Shown in pieces: positions 1 to 15,600 of a DNA stretch of 64,000 nt (position 1 is its first letter; each line of letters opens with the position of its first letter). Under the pieces are notes generated by a model. The model was given only the letters and a program-made list of their open reading frames with translations, ran no database searches and was not told the origin of the DNA. The stretch is from Zonotrichia leucophrys gambelii (Eukaryota; Chordata; Aves; Passeriformes; Passerellidae): assembly GCF_028769735.1 (NCBI RefSeq), contig NC_088172.1, forward strand, positions 63,829,075 to 63,893,074, read 5' to 3'. A program made the position numbers and the translations under genes.

Positions 1-541
1 TAAGGTATGACGGGACACCAGTCTGTCCTCTGAAAGGAATCAGCTCCAGGAGAGTTACACATGATGCAGCCAAAGCATATGCACAAGGCAAATACAGTGC
101 CTCCAGTGACTAGTTCAATACCAGCAATAAGACTTCAGTCATGGAGTTCATCCTGCCTTGTATTTGTTTGTGTCCTCCAACTTCTGCAGCATCACTATAC
201 ACCAGAAGGTTTTAGAGACAGCCCCAGGCACTAAAAATCCCTCCACTACATTTGTTAGCTAGCATTTCACTGTCCTGGATATTTTGCCATATCAGAAAGA
301 GTTCAGTTTGCTCTGAATAAAAAGGATGTGAAATTTATAAACTTGTATCCCACAGATTTAGTTTACTACTTATCAGAATAAAAGGCATGTTTTGAACAAG
401 TGAGTCAAAGCCCACATGTCTATCCAATCCCATTCCACTAACTGGCCTTATTTAATCAGATGCCAAAAACGTGACTAAGCCTTCTCGCTGCATTTCCATC
501 CCAGAAAGATGTTTGTCAATTGAGAAAAGAAAAACTTTTAC
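1..541 (-). other. TSNAX: TSNAX intron 5, partial
   Basis: Sequence after the exon 5 donor on the minus strand. No further TRAX coding (CTWRL or DYLLGVADL-like residues) was found, so exon 6 is outside the window. No repeat or RNA gene was recognised here. Confidence 0.8.
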
Positions 542-669
542 CATGTTTGTTGTTTCTTCTCTGTCTTCTGCTGTAAATATTAGTTGTTTGTTGATCTCTT
601 CAACACTGATCAAAGATCGTGTTTTGATAAAATACTGAAATGAAACTGCCTCAACATATTCTTGAAGCC
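542..669 (-). CDS. TSNAX: TSNAX coding exon 5 (carries two active-site glutamates)
   Basis: 128 bases from an acceptor (CTGTTTTTGCAG) to a donor GTAAAAG. It encodes [20 protein letters not shown] and on through [23 protein letters not shown], ending in phase 0. QEYVEA holds the pair of glutamates that, with acidic residues of the next exon, bind the metal in TRAX. The segment after IFTAED differs from human (TTEDNGKEN), a known variable loop. The open frame runs on past the donor into intron sequence, so an ORF caller would overextend it to base 452. Confidence 0.95.
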
Positions 670-3600
670 CTGCAAAAACAGCAGAAACAAGCTCATGCTT
701 CAAACTTTCCAGCAATGATCCATGCTCACAATTATTTAGTTTTTAAGAAATCTTTTAAGTGAGACTATTTGAAGGTTATCAGCAAAAAGTGAAAATTAAC
801 ATAATCCAGAAATAACATTGAAACATAATCTAACATAGCACGTTTCTGAAGAATGAAAAGTCAGAACAAGCACACAGATAAACATGTTCAAGTTTTTACT
901 CCATCTGCCTCTTTCATGCAGAACCTTCTGTAATTTCTATATAAAGCATCATGGTATTCTCAGAAACATACTGAAGATCAGTTCCCCACAAGGTTTCCAA
1001 GGGCTCATACTAGGACCAGTATAGTTTAATATCTGCATCAATGTCACAGAGAGTGGGATCAAATGCGCCCTCAGCAAATTTGCAGATGACACTGAACTGA
1101 GTGGGGCAGCTGATGCACCTGAAGGATGAGAGCCCACCCAGAGGGACTAGGACAAGCTTGAGAAGTTTGGTCCATGGGAATCCCAGGCAGTTTAACATGA
1201 CCAAGTGCAAGGTGATGCACCCGGGACAGGGGATCCCCAGTATCAGCACAGGCTGGGGGATGAACAGATCGAGAGCAACCCTGCCCGGGAGAACTTGGAG
1301 TAGATACTTGTTTAAAACTGAGCTTCCCACTTCGTCATTTTGTGAGAATCAGGCTCCTTAAAATAAGCAGGTTTGGTGAAATTCACATTCAAGGCAAAGC
1401 ATCTGTTGTTACAAATCACTCCAGACCAAAGAAATAAATAAATAAGCAAATAAACAAACCAGACTGGACTGTAATGTCCAATAAGAAGACTAACAGGTGA
1501 TCCTTCATTGGCAGAAGGGTTGGATGAGGCAGGTCATCTCTAGAGGCCACTTCCAACCCTAGCTGTTCTGTGATTCTATGAATACATTAATAACTGCTCT
1601 GTCCAAAAGAACTGACACTCTAAAATTAAGGAGTAGGAGTGGGGGGGACAAAAGGAGTTGGTGTGTTGGGAAAGGAATAAAAGATGGGATAACAAATGTA
1701 GCTTGTACCAGATTTGTAGGCCATCTACAGCTACCTGCCACAATTCTCTCTCACTACCTACTTAGCAGATGTTGGTTTTATTGTGCATTACTGCGGATGT
1801 GACAGCCTGGAGAAAGATAAAACTAGATAAGTTTTCCCAGAATTGGCCTGGGAAGCTCTAGGGAGCTGGAGATAAACAATGATAGCCAAATATTAAAACA
1901 ACCTGCAGGTGGTGTTTTTCTAATAATCTGTTTTTCTGATAGGATTGTTTAACAAGACTTAATTTGGTGTCTTTTTAATTAGCCAATCATGTGAAATGTA
2001 TTGATTAAATGACAAATCAGGTCCACCTGTAGCGAACTGAGCTAGAAAAGAAGAGAGGATAAACTCAACGAGGCTTTTGCCACTTTGCCTTTTGATCCAC
2101 CTATGCGACATCTCTAACTCAACAGTGACATGTTACAACAAAGGCAAGATCTAAAAAAAAAAAAAAAGTTTGAATGTTCAGACAGAGATTTTACAGGTTT
2201 GTCAGTTTATGTGCAGAGAGCAGATTTGAGGGAAGCACATGAGAAAAGTTCCTAAGCAGAAAGCTGAAGCTGGCACTGTTGGTGGAAAAAAAGGCAGAAA
2301 CAACGCTGGAGCAAACAGCCACGGCAGTACTAAGCTAAAAAAAGGTGTAGAGACAAAGTCAATGCCTGTGTATATCTGACCCATGAACAGAGAATGCCTA
2401 AAGAGGACATTAAAGGAATGGCCACATGACAGAGATGGTTCTAGCAGAGCTATTCTGAGCCATTTTAAGGGGATGACTTCACTTCAAAAGACACTAACAG
2501 GTATCATGCTGCAAGAGGGCCAGGATTAGACAATAGTTTTGTCAGTGAGAAAATGAAGATGTAACCAGGGGTACCAGAAGTAGAAGCCTGTTTCCATTAA
2601 AATAATCTAAATACCCTCAACTGACCTGTACAGTGCCAGGACTTCAGCTTATGGAAGTATGCAGGAAGAAACAAATTTAGACTTCACCTGGATCAAAGAA
2701 ATAGTCTGAATCAAAAAGAAGAGAACATAGATTTGAATAACAGATGAGTGTGGAAATACCCCAAAAAACTCAAGGGGTAGGAGGCTTTCCACGTACCCAC
2801 TACAAAAGCATGATAAGTGACCTGCATTTTTTTTTTCCTTTTAAATATGTATTTGAGCAGAAGCAACTCAGAATGGCAATTCCTTTATAGTACTCTACAG
2901 CAGTACTGGGAAAAGCAGAATAAATATGCAGCAACTAAACTCACACTCAACAGTGCTGTTCACAAACCAGAACACAAACACAGAGCTGGCAAGGCCAATT
3001 AAACACCATAATTTAATCAACAGAATTCAGGTAAAGCACTCAGGGCACAAGCAATAGAAAAACACACTAGATAAAAGCTACTCAGGATCTTTTAAGATAA
3101 ATAACTTTGCAGGCTGCAGAGAGGTAGATTTCATCACTCATTCTTTCCCTGACTTACCTTCTGATGTAACAGGACCAGGAATCTATTACGAAATTTTGGC
3201 TTTTTCTGTGGATAAGCTGTAAGCTACCAGATACAGCAGCACTCAACATGACAACATCTGTGAGACTCTCCCTCTGCTATCTATGGAGAAGACTATCACA
3301 TATGAAAAATCAACTTGGCATTTTCCACAGCTCTCAGAGAGATCAAATCAGCCCTCAGACTTTTTGGTAAACAGTCTTCTCGATCAGTCAGATCTCCCAC
3401 TTTCAACTCACTCCACTTTACTATTTCATACGTGTTTTGTCCTTTTTCCATTGTAAGTGTTTGGCTCCTCTGTTCTTTTATCTATATGTACTTTTTAACG
3501 TGGGCATATTTATATGTATGTACACACATAGATCTTTGCTTCCTCCTGCATGCCACACTAGCTGACACATTCCAGCCTTGTGCTCCTTCCCTTTGTTTAA

Positions 3601-6600
3601 CACCACCATGTGAATGTTGCACACAGTCTGTTTGCAGTCTGTTTGCCATTTACTGTCACCTTCTCACAATTAGGGAATCTACCTCCTGCTATTTATTAAG
3701 CCTTACAAAACTCAATTAAAGTTACCATCACAAATAGACTGCTAACAAATCCTGCTCATGACTATTTTGCAAAAAATACTAGTATTTTACTTTTTCTTCT
3801 TTTTTGTTTTTAACAAGTCCTTCTGTCAGAAGTAGCTACAATATGGTATTTCAATGAGCCAAGACCTTGAAATAAGGTATTTCCATGTGCAGGTAGAAGG
3901 ATGTTTAAACATGTTATATTTTAGCTTAATGGTAGGACATCCGCTATTTTCAGCAAATAATTCCCAAGGTGAAAAACCCCATCCCATTTCACTACACCAT
4001 CCAACAATACCTTTCCCCTTATGCTCTTGTTTTGGATTTATTCCAAAATTAGCTTATTTATGGATTGAGCTGCCAGTAATAGAATAGTTTTTAAGACTGC
4101 CTTTTATGGATTTGGGGTTTTTTGTAGTACATGGACAAAAATACCAATTAAAAACACTGTTATTATTTTTACTAGCACTTCTTAAAATTACAGATGCAAG
4201 GTAAAGAATTAACTGCTTAAGTATTTTAATATTTTATTCCATTTATTCTACAGAAATAGCTTATACTAGACAAGTGACAGTGACCCAGTATAGCAGCTCC
4301 CTTCTATGTTTTAAAAAAAATATTTTGTGTACAAGAACTACAGAGTTACACTGAGATATCTTCTGAGCATGTACCTACAAATATAGATTTTTCTGCCTGA
4401 AAATTTTAGCACTTTTTGCCAGCTGATATTCAAGACCTTTTTCCTTAACTACATATGCAAGATCTGAGAAAGAAGAAAAAGCAGTTACCCTAAAAAACTT
4501 ACAAAGAAATTAGTTTTCTTAAATGAAAAAATAATTTTAAAAAACGTAATTGGAGCACTCAATCCAAGAGTCAAATGAATGCATAAGACAGAGGAAAAGC
4601 TAGTTCTATCTAAAGAATGAGTAAATAATTGAAAATACTTCATTGCAGGAGTCATATTAGGGTAAACAGAATCTAATTCCACCTGAGGTATGCATGCATC
4701 CATGCATGCATGGAAGCTTCCACTCAGAATGACAGATCAAATAAGAGGTGAAAGTTTCCTTCTAAAATTTTGTTTACTTCATTTCCTCCTTTAAATCTCG
4801 GTTCAACAGTTACAGAACAGGTTCAAAAGGATTTCATGCTTCTCAGTTGTTAAGGTTAGCAATGCCAGTGCCACCTGCCATCTTCTCAAATAAGCTGCTT
4901 CTCTCCTTATTTCTTCCCCAACTCATTTTCTTTCACCCTTTGTCCTGTTTCTCTCTATCTTCTTGTTTAGAGAGGATCCTGTGCTGATGGTGTGGACACA
5001 AGCCTGTGCTCTCTCACCCAGCTCCTCCCCTAAGCCATGCAGCAGGAATCACAGGCCAAGAGCAGCCACCAGAAAGATGGTAGGAAGATACACCCAGCCA
5101 GCTTCTTCCAGGATCACTGCATGGAAGGTGGGGCACATTATTTACAGGGCGAGCCATGTGAAACTGCCCACTTGCTGATTCATTACAAAACCAAAACAGT
5201 GCCCACAAGGCTCTATCTTATCCTCATGTTTAGGCTGGCAAGTTACATTGTCATTAAAAAACCCCAAACAAACACAGAAAAAAAACTTCCCTTTTTTCTC
5301 CTCCCCCCAAAAAACAAAGAAAGCAACAACAAAAAACACCCCCCACCAAAATACAGAAATCCCTGCCATAATCCAGGAAAAAAAAGTTATATTCTTGTAG
5401 AAATCCCAACCAGAGAAATAATTATACAGAATATGGGGAGCATTGGTAAACTTAAAGAACTTGTTTCTAGAAGCATATGGATGAATAAAAGGGAGAAATA
5501 AGTGAAATAAACAAACAAGTAACCATCAATTGAAACAAGTAGATACAATAAATTTAGAAGTAATAATACAAAAACTAATGCCAGTGTCCTATTAAGATGA
5601 AACTGGTAATCCACACCTTAATCCACTCCTTTAAAGTTCTCTGCATACTTAACAATGATTCCTAAGATTCAGAGATCTTTTTCTTGGCAGAAGGGGTAAA
5701 AACTAAACTTTAGTGATTAAACTTAAACTGAGGCTATGAAACAATCAAAGCATTTTGTTGATTAGTGAGCATGAAGTCAAAGGTTAATTTTATAACACAC
5801 ACTGAAAAAGGATAAAGCCAGTTCTCCTCACAGACAGGAGTGCTCTGGACATCCTGTTGTGAAAATGGCTTAAAAGAGTAATTCCAGTCAGGGATGGATT
5901 TTACAAAACAGTACTAACTAAAAAATACAAATAAAAGCACTAGAACAAAAATCTGTATGAGCTTACATATTTGGGAAAACACGTTTCTATTCACTCAGTA
6001 ATAATTCAAAAGCTGAGTAGGTTTACTATTATATCAATAATTAAAATAATGTAAACTTCTCCTGTAAAGCCCTGAATGTTTTGTTCATTAGTCAACTGCT
6101 ACTTGACACACCCATATCTCTTCTAGCTGCACGTGTTGAAGCGATGTATTGCAGATACCGAAGTGTTAATATTGTTGCACTTTGTTTGAAGTTGAATACA
6201 CACTTCAGGGGAAAAGGTAACACCATTTCAGAGGAAAAGGCAATACCAAGATTAGTCAGTTTTCCCAAAAGCCCCAGAAACAAATGAAAGTTCCCCATCA
6301 GACAGGTGCCTGTGAGAGTTAAATTATTTCTCCAAACAGGAACAAAAACCCTTCAAAGAACTGCAAACAATATTTTAATCTCTCATTGCAGAGAGCAGGG
6401 AATCAAGCCTTTTTTATACTGTTATTAAAAACACATGGACATATGACAAATGATAGGCCTTTTTGCAGATGAATGATTATGGGTGAGAAATTCACAAACT
6501 TTCATTTTGCTACTGCTTGGAGACCTAAGGGATGTACCATGCTGACTTTTGTAATCAAGTTTTTTTTTCTGAAGTTTGGGGTTTTATTCCAACTCACAAG

Positions 6601-9600
6601 AACCAAATGTAGTAATTACAAAGAGCACCCAATGTTTTACATGAGTTCTTAAAAAACTATTCCCATGACAAGTAATCTTCCTGACCTCTTTGACTACCCC
6701 CAATTGCCTTCATAATTAATACAGAGTTTTAAAAGTCATTCAGTCAGTCAGACACTGCTGGCAGCCTTGAGGGCAAGTGTTCAAGATACCAAAGAAAGGA
6801 AGCTCTGACTCAGCCAGGATGTTCAATGATCAAAGAAGAAAGAGCACCTAACACAACACAGCTTCTGCAGTTCAAAACACAGTGAAAGTTCTTCTTGAGG
6901 TGATGTTGTTTCCATGCAACAGACTCAACTCACAAGCACATCAAAAAACCAACAGTGGCCATTTGTCCTCAAACACAGATCTGTGAGATGGCACAAAGGT
7001 ACTTCACCACATGCCAACCTCTATTTCTCCACACGTGACTGCAAAACAAAAACTGAACCATGATGTGCTATCCCCATTGCTTCTTGGAATGGAGTTCCTC
7101 TATGACACATTCTCCTGTGTGATTTTAAATAAACAAACAAAAAAGCTTCACAGATTTTTTTTTAATTTCTCTCATGTTCCAGCTGCACTTGGTTCCTGCA
7201 AAGGCTGGAGAGATCTGGTCTGTGAATCACTCATGTCAATAACTGCAGGGTTGAAAAAAATTCCTGAGCCAGAGAACAAAGTCTCCTCCATTTGCCAGCT
7301 ATGAAACTGAATAAAAAGACAAACAATGTCACTAGTTTCAGGCTGTCATGTGAGTAATCAAGTATTTGTCATAATAGTACAGGAGGACTTCAGGACAGTT
7401 AAGTCTTACGTGAGAAGCAGGAAAGGACAATCTCTGTGATCATGCTGACCCACAGCATGATTCTTTAAAAGACTGTCCATAGCTTCTCTTATGGATTTCT
7501 GCTGCTCTGAATGGCTCCTGCTGAATTTACATCTCATTCAGGGATGAGCTGATAATCAGCTCTCACATAGTGCATCCCTAGTTTGTTCATGTCAGAATTT
7601 GCATTCATGTTTGCAGGCTTGTTTTGATTTTTGTCTATGGATATACAAAGCCTGCAGCAGAAAATACAAAGTGAGGCTTTGCAGTAACTGTTTTTTCCTT
7701 TTCCTTAGAAGAACTTAGGAAAAAGGCATGAACCAAAAATAATAAAAGTGCAGCAAAATGCAACAAACTGAAGGTATCAAATTTCACATAGGCAACTTGC
7801 AGAATGAAAAAAAAAATCAAATCAGTTTCACCAAGCGGGGATATGAGTCAGAGAAACACAGAAAATAACAAAACAGAAAGAAATTAACAAAATTGTATCT
7901 GATAACCATAAGCTTATTCGCTGCAAATTCTGTTAATTTTCCAGTATAATCAGGAAACTTTGTTTCCATTTCTGGCATTTTACCCCTCACCTACAACAGC
8001 AAGAGATTAATTCTTCAGTCACATCCTGTTCCTGTGTTTCTGTGTTTTCCCACCATCTTGCATAAACCTGATTGCTTCCTTCATGGTCAGCTTTCCTTTC
8101 AAGTTTTAGGTGTATTTAGGTCTCATCCTGGGTGAGACATTTACAATTCTGGTACCTTCTTCCTGCAGCACAAAGCTTTTCCTTTCTCTTACCTACCTAA
8201 AATAAAATATGCCATCTATTTTAATTACAGTTTTTAAGCTTTCTCAAGAAAAAAAACAGGTGTTCTACTTATACTGTTCCTGATGTGCAGAACAGTACAT
8301 TGATATTATATCCTTGATATTGTGCACCTTGATATTATTTCAGAAATACATGTGTGCTTACAAAGGCAGAACAATCTGAGCATGTTATTTCCATATTTTG
8401 AGTTAAAAAGCTAAGAAAAAAACCCCTAAAACAAGCCAAGTAAACACAGAAATCATTACACAGATAGTTCCTTTATTGCATTCTAATTAAAATCCTTCAT
8501 ACAATACCCAAAAAAATGTTGTTACTTAAATAATCAGTAATCTAAAGCTGGCCTGCTTGGACAAACCCCACTCCTCTCCATAGCATTTCTTACAGCATCC
8601 TGTCTGGTGGTCCAACATACTGCAGTTAGAAAGTGCATTCTAGTGCCACTGAAGTATTTCCTTTTCATCCACACAGATTTAACTGGCCTGGTCCAAACCA
8701 GCAATGCAGTTTATTGCTGTATCTAACATGCCTAAAGTGACTCTAAATGGCATAAGGCAGGAGACAGAAATAAGCTCCATTATATCAATCTCTCAGAATA
8801 CAAATAGTGCCTGCACATGATAAATGATGTGCTAGACTGCGTCAGTGCTGAACTTTTACACAGAATTTCCTGCATCATCATCAGCAGAAGCAGTCACACA
8901 GCAATAGTTTTGACAAGGTGCTGACATTTTACAGCCCCATCATCTAATCCTATTGAGAGCAAGTGCAGACATGATAAACAGCTAATGAGCTTCCCTGTGC
9001 ACAGCACTCCACTCGCCACTGCCACAAGCACAGGCACACAGCAAAGGTCAGCCAGCAGTGCTCCACTTGCATCTACCATCATCACCCCAGGTCACTCCAA
9101 TTAAGAAACTCCAGAAGAATTATGGGCTCCCCATTCAATATTTCGTCTTAAGGGGCAAAAAACTGAGTAAAGTACTGAAATAGCTGTATATTTCATTTAA
9201 CAAAGTCATGTTGAAAAAGTACTCCATTCAATCCCACACAGAGCCAACTTATTGAGCAGTCCTTAATTCTCCCTCTGCAGTACACAAGTTCTGCATTTAA
9301 GCAGAGAAGATTGAGAACATCCTTTGAATAATTACATACATCCTAACATAGAATCATAGAATTTTTCAGGTTGGAAAAGACTTTTAGGATCAACTGAATC
9401 CAACCACTAACCCAACAGTGCCACGTCCACCACTAAAGCATGTCTCTAAGCGCCACATCTACATGTCTTTTAAACACCTCCAGGGATGGTGACTCCATCA
9501 CTCTCCTGGGCAGCCTGTTCCAATGCTTGACAACACTTACCATGATTAATTTTTTCTTAATATACTATATAAACCTCCCCTAGAGTGACTTGAGGCCATT

Positions 9601-12600
9601 TCTTCACATCCCATTTCTTGTTACATTGGAGAAGAGAGCACCCCCACCTGGTTACACTCTCAGGCAGTTGTAAAGTACAATGAGGTTCTTCCTGAGTCTC
9701 CTCCAGGCTAAATCTCCAGCTCCATCAGCCAGCCCTTAGCAGATCTGTGCTCCAAACCCTTCACTTCTTCCATTGCCCTTCTCTGGAGATGTTCCAGAAC
9801 CTCAGTGTCCAAAGTTCTAGTGATGGGTCCAAAACTGGACACAGAACTTGAGGTGCAGGCAGTGCTGAGTACAGGGGGACAATCACTGTTCTGGTCCTGC
9901 TGGCCACTGTTGGTGACGGAGGCCAGGATGCCTCTGGCTTTCTTGGTCACCTGGGCATGCACTGCAGGATCACGTTCAGCTGCTGTAGACCAGAAACCCC
10001 AGATCCTTTTCCAGCAGGCAGTCTTCCAGTTGCTCTTCCCCCAGCCTGCAGCACTGCAGGGGGTTGGTGTAGCGGAAGTGTGGGACCCTACACATGTTGC
10101 AGAGCACTTCTTCCTTGTCATGAAGTTCCATACAGATCTTTTCTGTATTACTGTTGGTATTTCCCTCAGTAGCTGAGAGTTAAATACATATATAAAAATA
10201 CTTAAACACATGTATATACAAATAAAAAAATCCTGAAAATTTTCTTCCTTCCTTTCATAAATCCATACAATCTTTTTCAGTCCTTTTCTTGCATAGTGTC
10301 TCTCAACAATTTTAAAGAAAGAGTACATATTTCCTCACAGGATATATAAGGTATACACTGCAAAGTGGGCCAAAGGAGCAGGAATTCTATATTACAAATA
10401 GTAAAGCTTTAAAAATATCAACAAAGCAGAACATTCTAACATAACAAATGAAGAGCTCTGCATTAAAAAAAGACTTCATTATTTCAGTATCTCTTTGTTT
10501 GCTTGTTTAATCATCCCCTGGGACAATCTGTACTGTTAAGAAACGTGTAGAAAACAGTCATCAGTTTTTGTTGTTGTTCAATTAGTGCTATACTCAGTGT
10601 TTGAGCTCATGCAAGTGTCCTTTGGGGAAACGTCCTGCGTGCCATTAGCACTATTCTTAATGAGGGAAAGCACGAAACTCCTTTAGTGCTCTGCCAGAAT
10701 TGTTTTATCTTCAAGTCAAAAGAACAACTGCTTGGAGGAACCCCAAAAAAAGCATTTAACAATTACAAGTGGCAAACAATATTCCCAAGCATAACACTCA
10801 TAGCATTCTTCTATTTATAGGCTAACAGTTATTATACTGAATAAAATATGTATTAGGCAGCTTTATTATGCAGACAATCATGATTCCCCAGTTAAGGCTG
10901 CTACAGTGGTTTCCATTATAAGCTCAATTTTGAACCCTTTTACTCCTTCTGTGAGAGGTAGGGTGGGGAACAGGAGGATGTTTCATGTTTGGTTTCAAGA
11001 CAAAGGAGAATATTTTTAGGAAGTTTGAGGTTAATTAGACATGCTGCTTTTGAGATATGGGGCATAAGCGTTTCTTTATTCTTTTTGGAAGAAAAAAGCA
11101 GTTTAATGGCAATGTTTTTGTTCATAAAAAGCTTTTTAACTAGTTCTCCAGAATTTTGTTAAAATACAAAATCAGAGTTGAAAACTAGGTTAAAGGAAAG
11201 TCAAGATTTATAGCCCTAGGAAATATATAAAGACCTAGCACTTTTCTCAGTCACTTTTATTTTCAAAAAGACATGAAAGTTTTTTTGACTGATAAAGAGC
11301 AAAGCAACAATTTAAGAACACTAGACTAAAAGCCAAAACTAAAAGCAACATTCTTGACTCTTATCAGTTTTCACCTCCCAATTACAGTTCTTCATAAACA
11401 GTGGTGGGCAGGTGGAATAAAGCATTCCCTCTCCCAGCTGCTCTTCATTTAACTGCCCCTTCATTCTTCCTGCTTCTAGGTTTTCTATCTCAGCTTCATC
11501 ATCCTGACATCAAGCATCTTCAAATCTCTGACACCTCCTTGAAGCCAGCTTCAGCACAATCAAGATCTACATGTCTTGAAGCCTGCATGTTCCCTTTTGT
11601 GCCATCCCAATGACTAACTGGAGAGCAGTGGATTTAATGAAGGTAAGAGTAAAGGTCTGGTTGAAAGTAAGCATTTTATACCTGTTATGCACACAAGCTC
11701 TTTTACACAACGCCTAAAAGCAAACCCTGTCCTCCCAGTGACACACAGGTATATTTTAACACTCCCTTACTAAACATGCACCATGGGCAACAGCTGGCAC
11801 AAACTTGCCTTGCAGAGGAGCATATGTAGAAGAGCTAGAACATTAAGTAGATCATGTGGGTGATGTACCGAAATAGAATGAAGACAACTTATTTCAGTTG
11901 GATTTTATAAACAGTCTTCTTAATGAGGCACAGATACCTAATTACAGAAACACCAGAAGATCTTAGGGCCAAGTATTATACAACTGATGAGAGTGCACAG
12001 ACTCACCATTTACCTCACCTAAAGAGAGGGAAAAAGTAAAAGTACAGCTATTTCCAGTTCTAACTTCAGAAATGCATTGGGGGGGCTTTGTATTTCTACC
12101 CTTTAGTTTTGTCCAAAAAAACTGTGAAGTTCAGGTATTTGAGAGATTCCACACCTGACTGCTGGAAAGACAGACAGCAGAGTCTACTTCTTCTCTCCCT
12201 TATTTAGCACACTGATACCTTCTTGCCTTCCTTTCTTTTTACCTTGAGAGGTCAGTATGATTCATTCTCTTAAGTTTCCTTAAGACTGTAGTAAGAAAAT
12301 TCTTTAATTCTATGACAATCTCACCCTAAGTCCCATGTAAGCATTACAGATGTGCTACCATACATGCAACTGTGAGCATTTCTGGGTGTCACCATTTAAA
12401 ATGGATGTGAAGGTCCCTGAAGGCATCCAGAGGAGGGCAACAAAGCTGGTGAAATCGTTGGAAGGAGTGTCCTGTAAGGAGCAGTTAAGGATTTTGGGCT
12501 TGGGTAGTTTGGAGAGGACAAGGCTGAGGAGCAACTTCATTGCTCCCTACAGGTTCCTGAGGAGAGGAAGTGGAGAAGGTGCTGCTGGCTCCTGTCCCAT

Positions 12601-15600
12601 CCAGTGACAGGGTATGTGGGAATGGCTCTAAGCTGCATCAGGCAGGAGTATTCCTTTTGAAAAGGTGCCAAACACAGGAACAGGCTTCCTAGGGAGGTGG
12701 TTGATGCCCCAAGCCTGTCAGTGTTTAGAGGAAGCATTTGGACAATGCTCTTAACAACTTGTTCTGACTTTTGGTCAGCCCTGAAGTGGTCAGGCAGTGG
12801 CACTGGATGATCACTGTAGGTTCTTTCCATCTGAATTTACCTATTCTGTTCTAAAAGTTTTGCAACTGTCGTGGCATTGAGTCATCATACACATGCATCA
12901 GGTCTCTAACTTCCTCTGCTAACTACTTCTACTACTGACCTGCCCTGGAGTAACTCATCCCGCTCTAAAATGGACAAATACATCTTAGTCATTTTAAGAG
13001 GCTGAGATTTACAACACCGGAAAAAACTATTAAAAATTCTGAATTACTCCTGACAGAATACTTGCAGTTGTTTTCTAAGCAGTTTATTCAGGTCTATTCT
13101 GGTATTAATGAATACCTTTATGCAAGTTAGAAATAAATTATGCAGGAAAATCAGTGTAGCTGACAGTGTGTATTTAACAAGTACACAAAGCAAAGCTGAA
13201 CAGTACTTTTTTTTCATTAATTTCTTTATTTCCACATTGCTATGGCTAGCTTAAGTTTAGGTATCTTTCATGTAAAAAAGAAATTTCACTTTTGATTCCT
13301 GAAAATATTTTTTTTAAAGAAACAGAAACAGTGGTTTTTTTTTTACTAAGAGGAAAGACTCTGGATATAGAAAACTAGCATCTGGTTTGTTTGCTTGTTT
13401 TATAAGGACATGGGTACACACAGAAGTTATTGTGCAGTAACTTTCTATATGTCTGCCATGCAGGAATAGAATACTCTCTTATGTGTGAGATGAGTGAATC
13501 TAATTCCAAGCCAACTGCTCTTCAGTAGAACTAGAGGCAAGTAAGCCTCTGAATTTACTGCCACAAAGACACAAATCAAACAAAACAGAGTCAGTTCAGG
13601 TGAGGCAGCTGATGCAGAGTGAGTGGTTACCCTGTGAGAAGCTGACTCACATGGCATGGCACATGGCCTGCACCACGCAGTCTCACAAAGATCCATGAGG
13701 CAGCACAGCTCAAACACTGCTGTTCTATACAAACCATTATATGACTCACACAGGACTACAAACTTCAGGGGTTATTCAAACAAACTTTACAGGTCACAAT
13801 GAAGCTTTCAAAAACTTTTGTTCATAAAACTGAAATGCAAGATTCTCAACAATTGTACAAGCAGTATAAGCAGTACTTAAAAAGAAAATCAAAAGACATT
13901 TTTAATGTGTTAAGATACTCATAATACACTTTGAATAGAATTGTTCACAGTTTAAGTTCATCTGTAGTGTCAGCATTTTGAATTATTTCTTTTCATGGTG
14001 TCACTCCAGTACTTGGCTATAAATAGCAGCAAGACACATACAGATTAAATGGCCCTAAGAAAAACTATTTACATCAAATTTGAGCAACCCAATGCATCAC
14101 AGCTAAGAGGGCTGTGGAATTAATCAGAGCCATTGAAGACTATCAGGGCAGGCTCTTTCCCGTTCCAAACTGCTAAACTGAGACTCAAGACCTGTGTCAC
14201 TCTTACACCAAAGTTTGTGTAAGACATGAGTACAAGTTACCTTAACCATTGTTTGTCTGGTAAATTACAGACACATATTCGCTGCTGGTTAATCAAATCA
14301 ATCTTATGGACATTTTTAAACAATTAAATAATTCAGGGCAAATCTTCAGCTCTCATCAGCTGAAGAAGTTTTGCCTAAACAAGGAAAGATATACAGAATT
14401 CCAAATTGTTTAAAATGAGATTGATAAACACAAGACACTTTTATACCATGGAAGGAAGTAAAATATTTTACTCATGTGTTGCCACAACCAAGGCATACCA
14501 ATTTTAGGTAATATTCAGATTGCCAGCAAGGAATCAGCAAAGAAATATGGTTTGGCAGCAAGTCATGAATGAACTGGGATTTAATATCTCAAGAATGTTA
14601 GCAAAGACTGATGTTTACAGAGAGGAGCAGAAAAAGATGCAACTGAAACACACAAACCGGTTTAATGCTTGTAACAGAGAGGCAGAAGCGCATTTTGAGC
14701 CTAGAAGAAAGAAAATGCCAAACTAATGATCTCAATTCATTGACTTTATCAACTCGAAATCACTTTATCACTCAAAATGGATAATTTCACAAGACAGTTG
14801 CTCCCACTCTCCTCTTTGGAACTGCAACCCTTCAGAAGGGGCAAATGAGTGTGCTACATATATTCCTCTCAGTCATATATTCTCCTCTCAGAGAAGAACA
14901 GCCAGTACATTTGTGAGAAATACTCTCAACTTCAGTTTAGGGCAGGGTCCAAATTGTTCCAGTTGTAGACTCCCATTTACATCTTCCTTTAAACTGCAAT
15001 GAAACTGTAGAACAACAGCTTGTCTAATACCAGAGCAAACTTTGCTAGTGACAAAGATTAACCTGAGTTCTGATTTATAACCACAGAACTCTAACAAATT
15101 CAGACCTGCAGTATGAAGAGGAAGTATTGCTACATAAAGAGAAAATAAGCTTGTTTCAAAACTGTACCCTTTTTCTCATTTTAAATTATTTACCTGGAGA
15201 TATAGCTCTGTGGAACTGATACATGTCTTCTCCAATCAGTTCTTGTGCAACCTGCTTGATCTTCTGTCGGACAGCATCTAGCTTGACTTCAGATTCACTT
15301 AGTATTTCTTCCCCATTGGGAGCACTGCAATCATAAAACAGAAACTGAAAGAGCAGTTTCCAGCATGAGCAAACAGTTAAAAAACATTACACTTTTTCTT
15401 TTAGTAATCAATACTATTTTACTGGCTTCAAGAAAAAGCAAAACTGATACTAGAATGAGAAACAGTTTAACTTTCACAGATACCTATTGCAGATTCTGAA
15501 ATTATGTAGATTCTTACCAAGAAAATAATCAACCAGTCAGGGTTCTGGTAGTATGATGCTTATTCCAGACTACAGTCATGATTATTGTTTAAGTAAGAAA

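Larger units (their letters stand above)
670..15193 (-). other. TSNAX: TSNAX intron 4 (about 14.5 kb)
   Basis: Long AT-rich intron bounded by the exon 4 donor and the exon 5 acceptor. It contains CR1 fragments at about 975-1310, 1485-1582, 9347-10150 and 12395-12850, an AAAT repeat at 1432 and an ATGC repeat near 4690. The rest is unique sequence in which I see no convincing exon, tRNA or snoRNA. Open frames of 60-150 codons here are short, unlike known proteins and mostly overlap repeats. Confidence 0.8.

Noticed and set aside
452..541. Extension of TSNAX exon 5 past the GTAAAAG donor
   Set aside because: The residues after TTNM do not match TRAX, whose next segment is encoded by another exon; the donor explains the end of similarity.
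9708..10328. 206-codon minus-strand open frame
   Set aside because: Most of it is an inverted CR1 copy; the rest is AT-rich intron.
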